From NCBI RefSeq assembly GCF_015207265.1, contig NZ_JADEXE010000011.1, forward strand, positions 1 through 55,082: DNA of 55,082 nucleotides, read 5' to 3'. Each line of letters opens with the position of its first letter. Position 1 is the stretch's first letter. This DNA is from Nodosilinea sp. LEGE 07298. GTDB taxonomy: Bacteria > Cyanobacteriota > Cyanobacteriia > Phormidesmidales > Phormidesmidaceae. Below are positions 9,176 to 17,872 of the stretch, piece after piece. The position numbers were made by a program, and so were the translations under genes. The notes under the pieces are model-generated. The model made no database searches, was not told the DNA's origin, and saw nothing but the letters and a program-made list of their open reading frames with translations.

Positions 9176-9919
9176 ATGACGTCTACAGATGAGTTTTCGG
9201 TTAAAGAAATTACGGTAAGTCGGCAGTCTCCCGGGGAAGAGCGCCAGGCGGCTTTGCACCAGATCTATGCTCAGGTTTTAGAACGACAGCCCTATGGGTT
9301 TGAGCGCAAACAGCTAGCTAAAACCGAGGCAGAATTTTTAAAGAACAAAATCGGCGTCAAGCGGTTCCTGCGCGAGCTGGGCCATTCTGAGGTATATCTC
9401 AACGAGTTTTACTACAACTCCTCAAATCCTAAATTTATTGAGCTGTGCTTTAAGCACTTTATTGGTCGCGCTCCCAGTGACCCAGCAGAAATGCACCGCT
9501 ACTGCGATATTCTGATGCGTCAGGGAGTAAAAGCGATGATTACCGCCCTACTCGATTCGGAAGACTATCTGCGGCATTTTGGCTGCTTTACGGTGCCCCA
9601 CGCCTGGACTGAGGAAAGCTATCCTTCACCCAAAACATTTTGGGAAACCGATGTGCTGCTCCATGAACTGCACGGACGGCGGGGCTGGATTGTACCAACT
9701 ATGTTCTGGCACGACCTGCATCTCAACTGCGACGGCGGTAGCTGTAGCCTGCCTGAACCTAATGCCTCCCGTGCGGCCTCGGCGCAGGCCCCAGGGCTCG
9801 ATGCTCTGCACCAGGTGCTCAGCACAATGAACCCACAGGATTTAGAAAAATTTGCGGCTACCCTCTCTGTCGGCGATCGCGATAAGCTGCGTCACCTGCT
9901 GATTCAGCCTGCCCGCTAG
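9176..9919 (+). CDS. phycobilisome linker-domain protein (orphan)
   Basis: A 247-residue protein whose first roughly 140 residues match the phycobilisome linker domain (PF00427). It has an ALHQIYAQVLERQPYGFER opening, then FLKNKIGVKRFLRELGHSEVYLNEFYY, FIELCFKHFIGRAPS and the tail GVKAMITALLDSEDYLRHFG. Such domains bind the inside of phycobiliprotein hexamers on the thylakoid. The start ATG at 9176 has an AGGAAGG site six bases upstream; an earlier start would add ten residues. The C-terminal ~100 residues do not resemble the hydrophobic tail of CpcL or the FNR and CpcD domains, and carry an Ala/Pro-rich spacer. No phycobiliprotein genes adjoin. It could be a rod-core linker variant or a regulator derived from one. 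Confidence 0.85.
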   Translation: MTSTDEFSVKEITVSRQSPGEERQAALHQIYAQVLERQPYGFERKQLAKTEAEFLKNKIGVKRFLRELGHSEVYLNEFYYNSSNPKFIELCFKHFIGRAPSDPAEMHRYCDILMRQGVKAMITALLDSEDYLRHFGCFTVPHAWTEESYPSPKTFWETDVLLHELHGRRGWIVPTMFWHDLHLNCDGGSCSLPEPNASRAASAQAPGLDALHQVLSTMNPQDLEKFAATLSVGDRDKLRHLLIQPAR

Positions 9920-9972
9920 GACTTGGCCGATTTAATCGTGGCAGCTCTAACGGCCCAGGGGGCAGGGGACGA

Positions 9973-10064
9973 GGTTTAAGGTTCGAGGTTTAGGGTTCGA
10001 GGTTTCAGGTTCAAGGTTTCAGGTTTCAGGCCTGCCGTGAACCGTGAACCTTGAACCCTGAACC
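9973..10064. repeat. inverted heptamer-repeat array between linker gene and tyrS
   Basis: Eight forward 7-mers in unbroken register begin at 9973: GGTTTAA, GGTTCGA, GGTTTAG, GGTTCGA, GGTTTCA, GGTTCAA, GGTTTCA, GGTTTCA. After an 8-base gap come four reverse 7-mers of the form YTGAACC (10037-10064). The two arms can pair in several registers. The array lies between two convergent genes, 40 bases beyond the tyrS stop. This is the largest copy in the window. Confidence 0.85.
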
Positions 10065-10104
10065 CCACTAACCTATCCCCCGCAGATGGGCAGACCAACA
10101 CGGT

Positions 10105-11337
10105 TTAAGGAACCAGTCGGGCAAACTTTTTCTTGCCCACTTGAACTACTTTGCCCGCTAGTTCGTCGGCGCTGGCAAATTCCTGGTTGGGGTCGGTTAG
10201 CTTTTCGCCATCGAGCTTGACGGCCCCTCCCTGGATTTGGCGACGGGCTTCGCTGCTGCTGGCGCACAGGCTGGTAGACCCCACCAGGTAAAACAGCTTG
10301 GCTGGGAAGTTGACCCCGGTCAGGGAAAACTCGGGCACGCCTGCCGCTGGTTCGCCGGTACCCTGTACCAAGCTAATGGCGGCCTGCTGGGCCTGCTGGG
10401 CCGCTGCCTCACCGTGGAACTGGCGGGTGACCTCTAGGGCCAGCATTTTCTGGCGATCGCGCGGTTTTTCCGGCAGCGTGCCGAGGTCGAAGGGCGTCAG
10501 CAGCTCAAAATAGTCGTCAATCAAAGCGTCGGGCACTTTTTCGAGCTTGGAGTACATGCTCAATGGGTCTTCCTGTAGCCCTACGTAGTTGCCCAAAGAT
10601 TTCGACATTTTTTGGCTGCCGTCGGTGCCCAGCAGCAGGGGCAGCAGCAGGCCAAACTGAGGCCTGAGGCCGAAGTGTCGCTGCAAGTCGCGACCGACGG
10701 CAATATTGAACTTTTGGTCGGTGCCGCCCAGCTCCACATCAGACTGCACAGCTACCGAGTCGTAGCCCTGCATCAGGGGGTAGAGAAACTCGTGTAGAAA
10801 CACCGGATCGCCTTTGCCGTAGCGCTCGGAAAAGCCCTCTTTGGCCAGCATTTGCCCCACGGTCATGGTGCTGAGCAGTTCCAGAATTTTGCCTAGATCG
10901 AGACCAGATAGCCACTCGGAGTTGTAGCGCACCTCCAGCCGCCCTGGAGTGTCAAAGTCAAGAATGGGGCGCACCTGTTCAAGGTAGGTTTCGGCGTTGG
11001 CCTTAACATCAGCCTCGGTAAGCTGGCGGCGCACCTCTGACTTGCCGGTGGGATCACCAATGCGGGCGGTAAAATCGCCAATGATCAGTACAGCGGTATG
11101 GCCAGCATCCTGAAAGGCGCGCAGCTTGCGCACCGGAATGCTGTGGCCCAGATGAATTTCGGCCCCGGTGGGGTCAATACCCAACTTGACCCGCAGGGGG
11201 CGATCGCCCTGGAGCAGCTGCTGCACTAGGTTTTGCTCGGGGTCGCTGGAGTCGGGCTGGTCAGGAAAGACCTCGCTAATGCCCCGGTAAATACGCTCGA
11301 ACTGAGCGGGGGGAGCGCTGGAATTGGCCTGGGGCAT
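10105..11337 (-). CDS. tyrS: tyrosyl-tRNA synthetase
   Basis: Class I aminoacyl-tRNA synthetase charging tRNA-Tyr (cytosol, dimer). It has the HIGH-type motif HLGH at 62-65, the tyrosine-binding GGTDQKFN segment near 204-211 and the KMSKS loop at 243-247. A C-terminal S4 RNA-binding domain covers about 340-410 ([19 protein letters not shown]). The sequence belongs to the TyrRS subfamily with the KMSKS form. The 410-residue length is normal. The ATG start at 11337 agrees with homologues having a short variable N-terminus. The gene converges on the linker gene across a heptamer array. Confidence 0.95.
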   Translation of the reverse strand: MPQANSSAPPAQFERIYRGISEVFPDQPDSSDPEQNLVQQLLQGDRPLRVKLGIDPTGAEIHLGHSIPVRKLRAFQDAGHTAVLIIGDFTARIGDPTGKSEVRRQLTEADVKANAETYLEQVRPILDFDTPGRLEVRYNSEWLSGLDLGKILELLSTMTVGQMLAKEGFSERYGKGDPVFLHEFLYPLMQGYDSVAVQSDVELGGTDQKFNIAVGRDLQRHFGLRPQFGLLLPLLLGTDGSQKMSKSLGNYVGLQEDPLSMYSKLEKVPDALIDDYFELLTPFDLGTLPEKPRDRQKMLALEVTRQFHGEAAAQQAQQAAISLVQGTGEPAAGVPEFSLTGVNFPAKLFYLVGSTSLCASSSEARRQIQGGAVKLDGEKLTDPNQEFASADELAGKVVQVGKKKFARLVP

Positions 11338-11598
11338 GGTGAGTACGAACGGAGTTAGGGGGTAGGTAGGCAGGCGGGGAGCTAATCAGAACAGTAACGG
11401 TGGGGACTGGGCGATCGCGGCCCAATAGTATAGTTTTTGACAGAACTGGCCCTTGGCTTCTCCTTATAACCATCGGCGAGGCTAGGATAGGCGTGCTTGC
11501 GATCGCGCATCAAGTCGGTCTCTCAGCATCCTCGCCGCATAACGGTCTGGACTAGCCCCTTTGATGTGTTTGAGTAGACTGTAAACACCAGGGGCAGG

Positions 11599-11625
11599 TT
11601 CACTTATCTAGAGGGTCATTATAAT
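11599..11625 (+). promoter_or_regulatory. candidate sigma-70 promoter for the PBP gene, in a 406-bp spacer
   Basis: The 11338-11743 gap between the divergent tyrS and PBP genes holds a perfect TATAAT at 11620-11625 with TTCACT at 11599-11604 (15-base spacing, or GGTTCA with 17). It lies about 120 bases before the PBP start. A TTGACA at 11437-11442 has no well-spaced -10 box. Otherwise the gap shows only HIP1 octamers and no convincing ORF. Confidence 0.45.
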
Positions 11626-11743
11626 GTCCTAACCGTCACCTACCGACGCGCACTACCCATTGAAAAGCAGCCTCGTTCAAAAGCAGCTTCTAGCATCTAT
11701 CGTTACCTAGCATCGTCATCTTTAGCAGCCTTTAATAGCCAAC

Positions 11744-13663
11744 GTGTCATCCAACACCCTTCGCCACAAAAGTCGATCTCAGCCTCAGCCCCTGCGCCGA
11801 GCGCCCAACGTACTCAAGTATGTGCAAGACGTGGGCCAGGTATCCGCAGCGGCACTCCTGGGCACCACCATGATTGCCAGTTCTGTACTGGCGGGCGGGT
11901 TGGTGGGGCTGGCCATTAGCTTTCGCAACCTGCCCGATGTGCGGGTGCTGCGCAACTATGTACCCAGCGAGACTAGCTACATCTACGACATCAATGGCAC
12001 CCTGCTCCATAGCCTCCACGATGAGGCCAACCGCGAAGTCGTCGATCTCGACGACATATCTCCCCACCTAAAGCGGGCCGTGTTGGCGATCGAAGACAGC
12101 TATTTTTACTCCCACAACGGCATCAACCCCAGTAGTGTAGGCCGAGCCATGCTGGCCAACGTAGCGGCTGGGTCAGCGGTAGAGGGCGGTTCTACCATCA
12201 CCATGCAGCTGGTGAAGAACCTATTTTTGACTCCCGAGCGAGCCGTGAGTCGCAAAGTGGCAGAGGCGGTGCTAGCCCTGCGCCTGGAGCAAATCTTCAG
12301 CAAAGACGAAATTTTGGAGATGTACCTCAACCAGGTGTACTGGGGGCACAACAACTACGGCGCGGAAACAGCATCCCAAAGCTACTTCAACAAATCGGCT
12401 AGAGATTTGACCCTGCCCGAAGCGGCGATGGTAGCGGGGTTGATTCAGGCTCCAGAGAGCTACAGCCCCTTCCAAAACTACCAGGCCACGAAGGAACGGC
12501 AGGCAATTGTACTCAACCGCATGCGTCAGCTGGGCTGGATTACGCCTGAAGAAGAGTTGGCAGCCCGAGACGCCCCTCTGCTGGTGGGTGAGGTGAAATC
12601 GTTTCGCAGCAGCATTTCCCCCTACGTGACTGAGGCGACGGTGCAGGAGCTAAAGCAGCGCTTTGGTAACGAGGCGGTGGTGAAGGGCGGCATGCGAGTG
12701 CAGACCACCGTCGACCTGGGTATGCAGCAAATGGCCGAAGCCACCGTGCAGCGGCACAATGCCCGGATTCGCCACATCGCTGACCAGATGGCGCTGGTGG
12801 CCATTGACCCCCGCACCCACTTTGTCAAAGCTATGGTGGGCGGAGTTGACTACCAGCAAAGCCAGTTCAACCGCGCCATTCAGGCTTACCGGCAGCCAGG
12901 GTCGGCCTTCAAGCCATTTGTGTACTACACAGCCTTTGCCACTGGACGCTATACACCAGCCAGCTCTATTGCCGATACCCCAGTCAGCTATCCCGACGGC
13001 TATCGCTCCTACAGTCCTAAAAACTATGACGGTAGTTTTATGGGCAATATCCCCATTCGCACGGCCCTGGAAATGTCGCGCAACGTGCCAGCAGTAAAGC
13101 TAGGCCAGGCAGTCGGGGTCAACCAAATTATTGAGTTGTGCCGCACCCTGGGTATTACCAGCCCGATGCAGCCCGTGACCTCGCTCCCCTTGGGATCGGT
13201 AGATCTGACCCCGATGGAAATGGCCGGTGCCTACGCCACCTTTGCCAGCAATGGCTGGTACTCTGAGCCAACCTTTATTGTGCAGGTGAGCGACAGCAGC
13301 GGCAATGTGCTGCTCGACAATACCCCCCAGCCCCAGCTAGTGCTCGACCCCTGGGCCGCCGCTTCACTCACCGATGTGCTGCAAGGCGTAATTGCCCGAG
13401 GCACGGGTACAGCCGCCCAGATTGGAAGGCCCGCCGCCGGTAAAACCGGCACCACCGACTCCCAGCGCGACGTGTGGTTTGTGGGCTATGTGCCCCAGCT
13501 TTCAACGGCGGTGTGGATCGGTAACGACAACTACTCGCCGATGCGAGCGGGCACGACTGGGGGCACCTACGCCGCCCCGGTGTGGAAAGACTTTATGCAG
13601 CAGGCTTTAGTCAATGTGCCGGTCGAAAATTTCAAGCGGCCTTCGGAGTTTGTGCAGCCCTAG
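11744..13663 (+). CDS. class A penicillin-binding protein (PBP1A type)
   Basis: Bifunctional peptidoglycan synthase anchored in the cytoplasmic membrane. It has one membrane segment at about 33-60 and a GT51 transglycosylase domain. The catalytic Glu117 sits in IEDSYFYSHNG, followed by EGGSTITMQLVKNLFL at about 147-162 and RKVAEAVLALRLEQ. The transpeptidase has SAFK at 387-390 (nucleophile Ser387), SRN at 445-447 and KTGT at 567-570. All catalytic motifs are intact. The 639-residue length fits the shorter cyanobacterial class A PBPs. The start is GTG 11744 without a strong ribosome-binding site; no better start lies downstream before the membrane segment. Confidence 0.94.
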   Translation: MSSNTLRHKSRSQPQPLRRAPNVLKYVQDVGQVSAAALLGTTMIASSVLAGGLVGLAISFRNLPDVRVLRNYVPSETSYIYDINGTLLHSLHDEANREVVDLDDISPHLKRAVLAIEDSYFYSHNGINPSSVGRAMLANVAAGSAVEGGSTITMQLVKNLFLTPERAVSRKVAEAVLALRLEQIFSKDEILEMYLNQVYWGHNNYGAETASQSYFNKSARDLTLPEAAMVAGLIQAPESYSPFQNYQATKERQAIVLNRMRQLGWITPEEELAARDAPLLVGEVKSFRSSISPYVTEATVQELKQRFGNEAVVKGGMRVQTTVDLGMQQMAEATVQRHNARIRHIADQMALVAIDPRTHFVKAMVGGVDYQQSQFNRAIQAYRQPGSAFKPFVYYTAFATGRYTPASSIADTPVSYPDGYRSYSPKNYDGSFMGNIPIRTALEMSRNVPAVKLGQAVGVNQIIELCRTLGITSPMQPVTSLPLGSVDLTPMEMAGAYATFASNGWYSEPTFIVQVSDSSGNVLLDNTPQPQLVLDPWAAASLTDVLQGVIARGTGTAAQIGRPAAGKTGTTDSQRDVWFVGYVPQLSTAVWIGNDNYSPMRAGTTGGTYAAPVWKDFMQQALVNVPVENFKRPSEFVQP

Positions 13664-13704
13664 GGAGGGCAGTGAATGCTGAACTGGTGTTTTGGGCACA
13701 AAGA

Positions 13705-14259
13705 TTAGGGATCGGCTTCGTCGATTTGGGCCAGGACGCGATCGCGAAATTCTGGGTCGCTATTGGCTAGCCCCAGCAGTTCCCAGTAGGCCGACAGGGT
13801 GAGCCCGTCAGCCTGAATTAACTCTAGGGCAGCCGCCTGAATCTCTTGCTGCATTTGGTGCGACTCGGTGTCGGTTTCGGCCCGCTGTAGGCTCAGCTCG
13901 CGCGATTCGATCAGCTTGACCACAGCTATATAGGCCCTGACAAAGCGGCTGACGGTCTCAGAGGGAATGTCGTTAGCATCGGGAGCGGTAGGAGTCGCCA
14001 AGGGAGCAGCATCGGCAGTGGGCATTGTCGGGGCTGCGATCACCGGTAGGCCGAACCCTAGCAGCAACAGGGCGATCAAGCTGAGACCAACCAAGCCCTT
14101 TTTCCACTGGGCTAAGCGGTTGTTTACCCTGATTAGCATGGCTAGAGGCTTATTGATAGCGGCAGTTATCCACCCATAGCCCATTGCACTATCGCCTCGA
14201 ACCTGTTCTAGAAGCCTACCCGAAACCAGATCGCCTATAGTGGTAGTAGACATAAGCAT
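13705..14259 (-). CDS. exported DUF4168-type protein
   Basis: A 184-residue protein with a long hydrophobic segment (GLVGLSLIALLLLGFGLPVIAAP) that looks like a signal peptide. A helical domain follows, with SRFVRAYIAVVKLIESREL and a C-terminal LTLSAYWELLGLANSDPEFRDRVLAQI, the pattern of DUF4168 in cyanobacterial envelope proteins. If the signal peptide is cleaved after IAA, the mature part has about 110 residues. The start is uncertain: ATGs at 14259, 14253, 14184 and 14139 are all in frame, and the last (MLIRVNNRLAQWKK) would give a more normal signal-peptide length. It is divergent from the LuxR-type gene. Function unknown. Confidence 0.7.
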   Translation of the reverse strand: MLMSTTTIGDLVSGRLLEQVRGDSAMGYGWITAAINKPLAMLIRVNNRLAQWKKGLVGLSLIALLLLGFGLPVIAAPTMPTADAAPLATPTAPDANDIPSETVSRFVRAYIAVVKLIESRELSLQRAETDTESHQMQQEIQAAALELIQADGLTLSAYWELLGLANSDPEFRDRVLAQIDEADP

Positions 14260-14290
14260 AAATACATAATGACAAAGGGAACAGACCGCT

Positions 14291-14578
14291 ATGGCAAGCG
14301 ATGAGATGTCTCCGGTACCCGGTCAGGGAAGCCTTTCTGACCGGGAGCTACAGATCGTAGAGCTAGTGGCATCGGGGCTAACCAACCAGGAAATTTCTGA
14401 AAAGCTAGAAATTAGCAAGCGCACCGTCGACAACCATATCAGCAACATCTTGACGAAGACAGCAACAGGTAATCGGGTGGCGCTGTTTCGGTGGGCATTG
14501 CAGTCGGGTAAGGTCTGTATCGACGAAGTCAACTGCTGCGTGCTGCCTGAGGCCAAACCCGAAAGCCAGGAGGCTTGA
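14291..14578 (+). CDS. small LuxR-type regulator, PedR-like
   Basis: A 95-residue protein that is essentially one LuxR/FixJ helix-turn-helix (about 14-72): LSDRELQIVELVASGLTNQEI, EKLEISKRTVDNHISNIL, then NRVALFRWAL. It has no receiver or ligand domain. The tail carries Cys76, Cys82 and Cys83 (KVCIDEVNCC). From memory this resembles PedR (Ssl0564) of Synechocystis, a redox-responsive regulator of photosynthesis and stress genes that acts through a conserved cysteine; the assignment is inferred from size and tail. A GGGAA precedes the ATG. Its start lies 31 bases from the divergent DUF4168 gene, so the two may share regulation. Confidence 0.85.
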   Translation: MASDEMSPVPGQGSLSDRELQIVELVASGLTNQEISEKLEISKRTVDNHISNILTKTATGNRVALFRWALQSGKVCIDEVNCCVLPEAKPESQEA

Positions 14579-14650
14579 GTCACTGGCTCTGAGTCCAACA
14601 CGGGCTATGATGGGGATTCTGTATTGCCCTTTGAGAGCACCTGTTCAGAT

Positions 14651-15964
14651 ATGGAGCCGATTCAATCTCTGCCCGGAACCGAAGATATTGTGCCAAAGGC
14701 GCAGTTTGTAGGCCAAGACCTCAAGGTGGCCGATATTCACACCTGGCAGCGGGTTGAGGCAACGGCCCGAGATATTTTAGGCCGAGCCGTCTACCGCGAA
14801 ATTCGCACCCCCACCTTTGAGGCCACCGCACTGTTTGAGCGGGGCATTGGTGAGGCCACCGATGTGGTGGGTAAAGAGATGTATAGCTTTAAAGATAAGG
14901 GCGATCGCAGCTGTACTCTGCGCCCTGAGGGCACCGCTGGGGTCGTGCGGGCCTACGTTCAGCACAGCCTCTATGCCCAGGGCGGCGTGCAGCGGCTCTG
15001 GTATGCCGGCCCCATGTTTCGCTACGAGCGCCCCCAAAAAGGTCGCCAGCGGCAGTTTCACCAGATCGGCGTCGAGGTGCTGGGCAGTGCCGATCCTCGC
15101 GCCGATGTTGAGGTGATTGCCCTGGCCACCGATATCTTGCAGGCGTTGGGGTTAAAGAATCTGACCTTTTATCTCAACTCGGTGGGCGACAGGAGCGATC
15201 GTGATCGTTACCGCGAAGCTCTGGTCAACTACCTCACCCCCTACTCCGCCGATCTAGATGCAGATTCGCGCGATCGGCTCAGCCGCAACCCGCTGCGCAT
15301 TCTCGACAGCAAAGACGAAAAAACCCAGGCGATTACCGCCGATGCGCCCAGCATTTTGGACTATCTCGGGCCTGAGTCGAAGCGCAACTTTGACCAGGTG
15401 CTAGATCAACTCGCCGGTCTTGGCATTGACTTCGAACTCAACCCGCGCCTGGTGCGGGGGCTCGACTACTACACTCACACAGCTTTTGAAATTCAATCCC
15501 AAGATTTGGGGGCTCAGGCGACGGTATGCGGCGGCGGTCGCTACGACGGCCTGGTAGAAGAACTAGGTGGCCCAGCAACCCCGGCCGTGGGCTGGGCGAT
15601 CGGCCTAGAACGCCTTACCCTGCTGCTTGAAACCCTTCAGCAGACAACGACTGCGGCCCCTGACCTCTACCTGGTGTCGCGGGGCGAACAGGCCGAGGCC
15701 AACGCCCTACAGCTGGCCCAAAAACTACGTCATCGGGGTCTGTCCGCAGAGCTTGACCTCAGCGGCTCGGCCTTTGGCAAGCAGTTTAAGCGGGCCGATC
15801 GCAGCGGTGCTGCCGCCTGCCTAATTGTGGGCGACGACGAAGCAGCCCAGGGCACCGTGCAGATTAAGTGGCTGGGCTCCGGCAACCAAACCAGCCTTTC
15901 GCAAGCCGCGCTGCTCAGCGATATCGATGGGTTTTTGCAGCAGATTCAGAACGCCCGCCTTTAG
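14651..15964 (+). CDS. hisS: histidyl-tRNA synthetase
   Basis: Class II aminoacyl-tRNA synthetase for histidine (cytosolic dimer). Motif 2 is seen in MFRYERPQKGRQRQFHQIGVE, the HisA box in LVRGLDYYTHTAFE, and motif 3 in PAVGWAIGLERL. The C-terminal anticodon-binding domain runs from about residue 340. The ATG at 14651 gives 437 residues and the N-terminus MEPIQSLPGTEDIV, which matches the family's G-T-x-D-I start; a TTG at 14624 would add nine residues. The spacing from the LuxR-type stop is 72 bases, so co-transcription is possible but not shown. Confidence 0.95.
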   Translation: MEPIQSLPGTEDIVPKAQFVGQDLKVADIHTWQRVEATARDILGRAVYREIRTPTFEATALFERGIGEATDVVGKEMYSFKDKGDRSCTLRPEGTAGVVRAYVQHSLYAQGGVQRLWYAGPMFRYERPQKGRQRQFHQIGVEVLGSADPRADVEVIALATDILQALGLKNLTFYLNSVGDRSDRDRYREALVNYLTPYSADLDADSRDRLSRNPLRILDSKDEKTQAITADAPSILDYLGPESKRNFDQVLDQLAGLGIDFELNPRLVRGLDYYTHTAFEIQSQDLGAQATVCGGGRYDGLVEELGGPATPAVGWAIGLERLTLLLETLQQTTTAAPDLYLVSRGEQAEANALQLAQKLRHRGLSAELDLSGSAFGKQFKRADRSGAAACLIVGDDEAAQGTVQIKWLGSGNQTSLSQAALLSDIDGFLQQIQNARL

Positions 15965-15994
15965 GGACTCGAAAATTAATAAAATCTCAACGTC

Positions 15995-16014
15995 ATTCCC
16001 GCGCAGGCGGGAAT
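15995..16014. repeat. ATTCCCGC palindrome after hisS, in a 312-bp spacer
   Basis: ATTCCCGC and GCGGGAAT form an 8-bp stem with a 4-base loop, 30 bases after the hisS stop, inside a GTCATTCCCGCG...GGGAATCC context that is widespread as an intergenic repeat in bacteria. It may act as a 3' end hairpin. The rest of the 15965-16276 spacer has a repeated TGTGCCAAA (about 16070-16090) and no ORF I would support. Confidence 0.55.
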
Positions 16015-16276
16015 CCACTACGGAGTAGCTATTCTAGCTGGTGCTTTATTTTGAGGCGCATCCCTTAGTGTGCCAAATAGTGTGCCAAAGTACCTCCGGC
16101 ACGTCTAATAGAGCACTCGTGACTAAACACGTCAAAGCGTTATCTCATCCCTAAAGGGTGTGGGATCCTATCGATGGGCAGACCCCACGCCCTCAGAATT
16201 TTCGTTACAATCGTTTACACGATTAAATATTTTTTGTTCAACAATTAATTCATCTGCTGGTTGTATGCCTGACACC

Positions 16277-17323
16277 ATGACGAAACTGGCTTATCAAGCC
16301 TTACAACAGGGCAAAAGCTACTTTGGGCTGGCCCACAAGACTGTTAGCACCCAGGTCATGCAGGCGGTTAATCCGCCCAAAGACGTTCAGACCACGCCCC
16401 TAGATATCAAATCCCTGCAGCTGCTTCAGCAGCGCATGAGTGCTTTACTTGAGCGCGATTGGCAGGATGCCGAAGCGGGCATTTATCCTAAAGAGCTGCT
16501 GTTCGATAACCCCTGGGATGATTTCTTTCGGTTTTATCCGCTGGTATGCCTAGACCTGCCCAACATTTGGGATCGATTCAATCAGGGTAGTCATCAGACC
16601 TTTGCTGATGATATTGACACAGCAGGCTACCCCAAGTACTACCTGCAAAACTTTCACCACCAGACCAACGGCTACCTGAGCGATATGTCGGCTAACCTGT
16701 ACGACCTGCAGGTAGAAATCCTCTTCAATGGTACTGCCGACCCGATGCGGCGGCGCATTCTGGCCCCTCTTAAGCAGGGCCTAACAACGGCTGGCATCAC
16801 CGAGGGGGCAAAGGTGCTGGATGTAGCCTGCGGCACTGGTCGCACTCTGAGCATGATTCGTGAGGCACTGCCCAAAGCCTCGCTGTATGGGGTGGACCTG
16901 TCGCCGACCTACCTGCGCAAAGCGAATGAAACCCTGACCGCCCAGCCCGGTGTGCTGCCGCAGCTGATTCAGGCTAATGGCGAGAGTCTGCCCTTTATCG
17001 ACAACTACTTTGACGGCGTGGTGAGCGTTTTCTTGTTCCACGAGCTACCGGCGGTGGCCCGGCAGAACGTGATCAACGAGATGTATCGGGTTGTGAAGCC
17101 CGGCGGCACCGTAGTTCTGTGCGACTCGATTCAGCGGCTCGACTCACCTGAGTTTGAGGCGGCCATGGAGAACTTCCCGACGATGTTCCATGAGCCCTAT
17201 TACCGCCACTACACCACCGACGACCTCAATCTGCGGATGACTGATGCAGGTTTTGAAGAGGTCAGCAATCAGATCCACTTCATGAGCAAGTACTGGGTGG
17301 CTCGCAAGCCAGCGGTAGCCTAA
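16277..17323 (+). CDS. class I SAM-dependent methyltransferase
   Basis: A 348-residue protein with an N-terminal region of about 170 residues (acidic, aromatic, with DNPWDDFFRFYPLVCLDLPNIW) and a C-terminal Rossmann methyltransferase domain. Motif I is VLDVACGTGRTLSMI, motif II is LYGVDLSPTYL, and the post-motif segment LPFIDNYFDGVVSVFLFHEL is typical of UbiE/COQ5-type enzymes. The MYRVVKPGGTVVLCDS strand is also present. The start at MTKLAYQALQQGKSYFGLAHK (16277) is chosen because it resembles a conserved cyanobacterial N-terminus; ATGs at 16265 and 16160 are alternatives. The substrate cannot be inferred, though a lipid or quinone-like small molecule is plausible for this motif set. Confidence 0.82.
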   Translation: MTKLAYQALQQGKSYFGLAHKTVSTQVMQAVNPPKDVQTTPLDIKSLQLLQQRMSALLERDWQDAEAGIYPKELLFDNPWDDFFRFYPLVCLDLPNIWDRFNQGSHQTFADDIDTAGYPKYYLQNFHHQTNGYLSDMSANLYDLQVEILFNGTADPMRRRILAPLKQGLTTAGITEGAKVLDVACGTGRTLSMIREALPKASLYGVDLSPTYLRKANETLTAQPGVLPQLIQANGESLPFIDNYFDGVVSVFLFHELPAVARQNVINEMYRVVKPGGTVVLCDSIQRLDSPEFEAAMENFPTMFHEPYYRHYTTDDLNLRMTDAGFEEVSNQIHFMSKYWVARKPAVA

Positions 17324-17349
17324 GTCGCTAGCTCACAGTACCAAAAGCC

Positions 17350-17385
17350 AACAGCCTCCGGTTCTTTGCCGGGGGCTGTTTTTGG
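17350..17385. terminator. bidirectional intrinsic terminator
   Basis: ACAGCCTCCGG and CCGGGGGCTGT form a GC-rich stem with a 7-base loop (one mismatch), followed by TTTTTGG on the plus strand and, read from the other side, by TTGGCTTTTGG. It sits between two convergent methyltransferase genes ending at 17323 and 17393. Confidence 0.75.
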
Positions 17386-17392
17386 ACAGTGC

Positions 17393-17872
17393 TCAGGGAA
17401 TGCGCCACAGATAGAGTACAGAATCTTCCTCTGACGGCTCTAGGCGCTGGGTAAGGTGGGGCTGCCAATCGCCCATGTCAAACATGTGCGAGACAATGCG
17501 GCTACCCGATCGCAGCTGGGTTTGCAGGCGCGATCGCAGCCGCAGATTCAGGTGCGGCAGCAGGTAGATTAGCACCACCGTAGCGTCGTGCAGATCGGCC
17601 TCAAACAAATTGCCTTGGGTAAAGGTCAGTCGATGGTTAACCCCGACCTGGCGGGCGCGGGCGCGAGCCTGCATTAAAAGGACTGGGTCGACGTCAATGC
17701 CTACCCCCTGAACGCCATAGTCTACAGCAGCCTGCATCAGCAGACGACCATCGCCGCAGCCCAGGTCGTAGACTACATCGGCAGCGGATAGCTCGGCCAG
17801 CTTGAGCATGGCGGCGGCGGCATCGGCGGGGGTTGGTATAAAGCCAATGTCGGGACGAGGTAAGGCTGGCAT
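17393..17872 (-). CDS. small class I methyltransferase coupled to pyrE
   Basis: A 159-residue Rossmann-fold methyltransferase. Motif I is VVYDLGCGDGRLLMQAA near 34-50, followed by GVGIDVDPVLLMQARARA, then LTFTQGNLFEADLHDATVVLIYLLPHLN as the motif IV region, and SRIVSHMFDMGDW. This set resembles the small DOT1-like/class I methyltransferase family often called hypothetical in cyanobacteria. The ATG overlaps the last base of the pyrE stop (TGATG), so translation is probably coupled. The substrate is unknown. The tandem arrangement does not by itself imply a role in pyrimidine metabolism. Confidence 0.82.
   Translation of the reverse strand: MPALPRPDIGFIPTPADAAAAMLKLAELSAADVVYDLGCGDGRLLMQAAVDYGVQGVGIDVDPVLLMQARARARQVGVNHRLTFTQGNLFEADLHDATVVLIYLLPHLNLRLRSRLQTQLRSGSRIVSHMFDMGDWQPHLTQRLEPSEEDSVLYLWRIP

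Noticed and set aside
9973-10064. CRISPR array
   Set aside because: Units are 7 bp without spacers, and no cas genes are present.
11437-11470. TTGACA...TATAAC promoter in the tyrS-PBP spacer
   Set aside because: The spacing of 22 bases is too long for a sigma-70 promoter.
16160-16276. Upstream in-frame start for the methyltransferase
   Set aside because: It would add 39 residues with no family resemblance and no ribosome-binding site.
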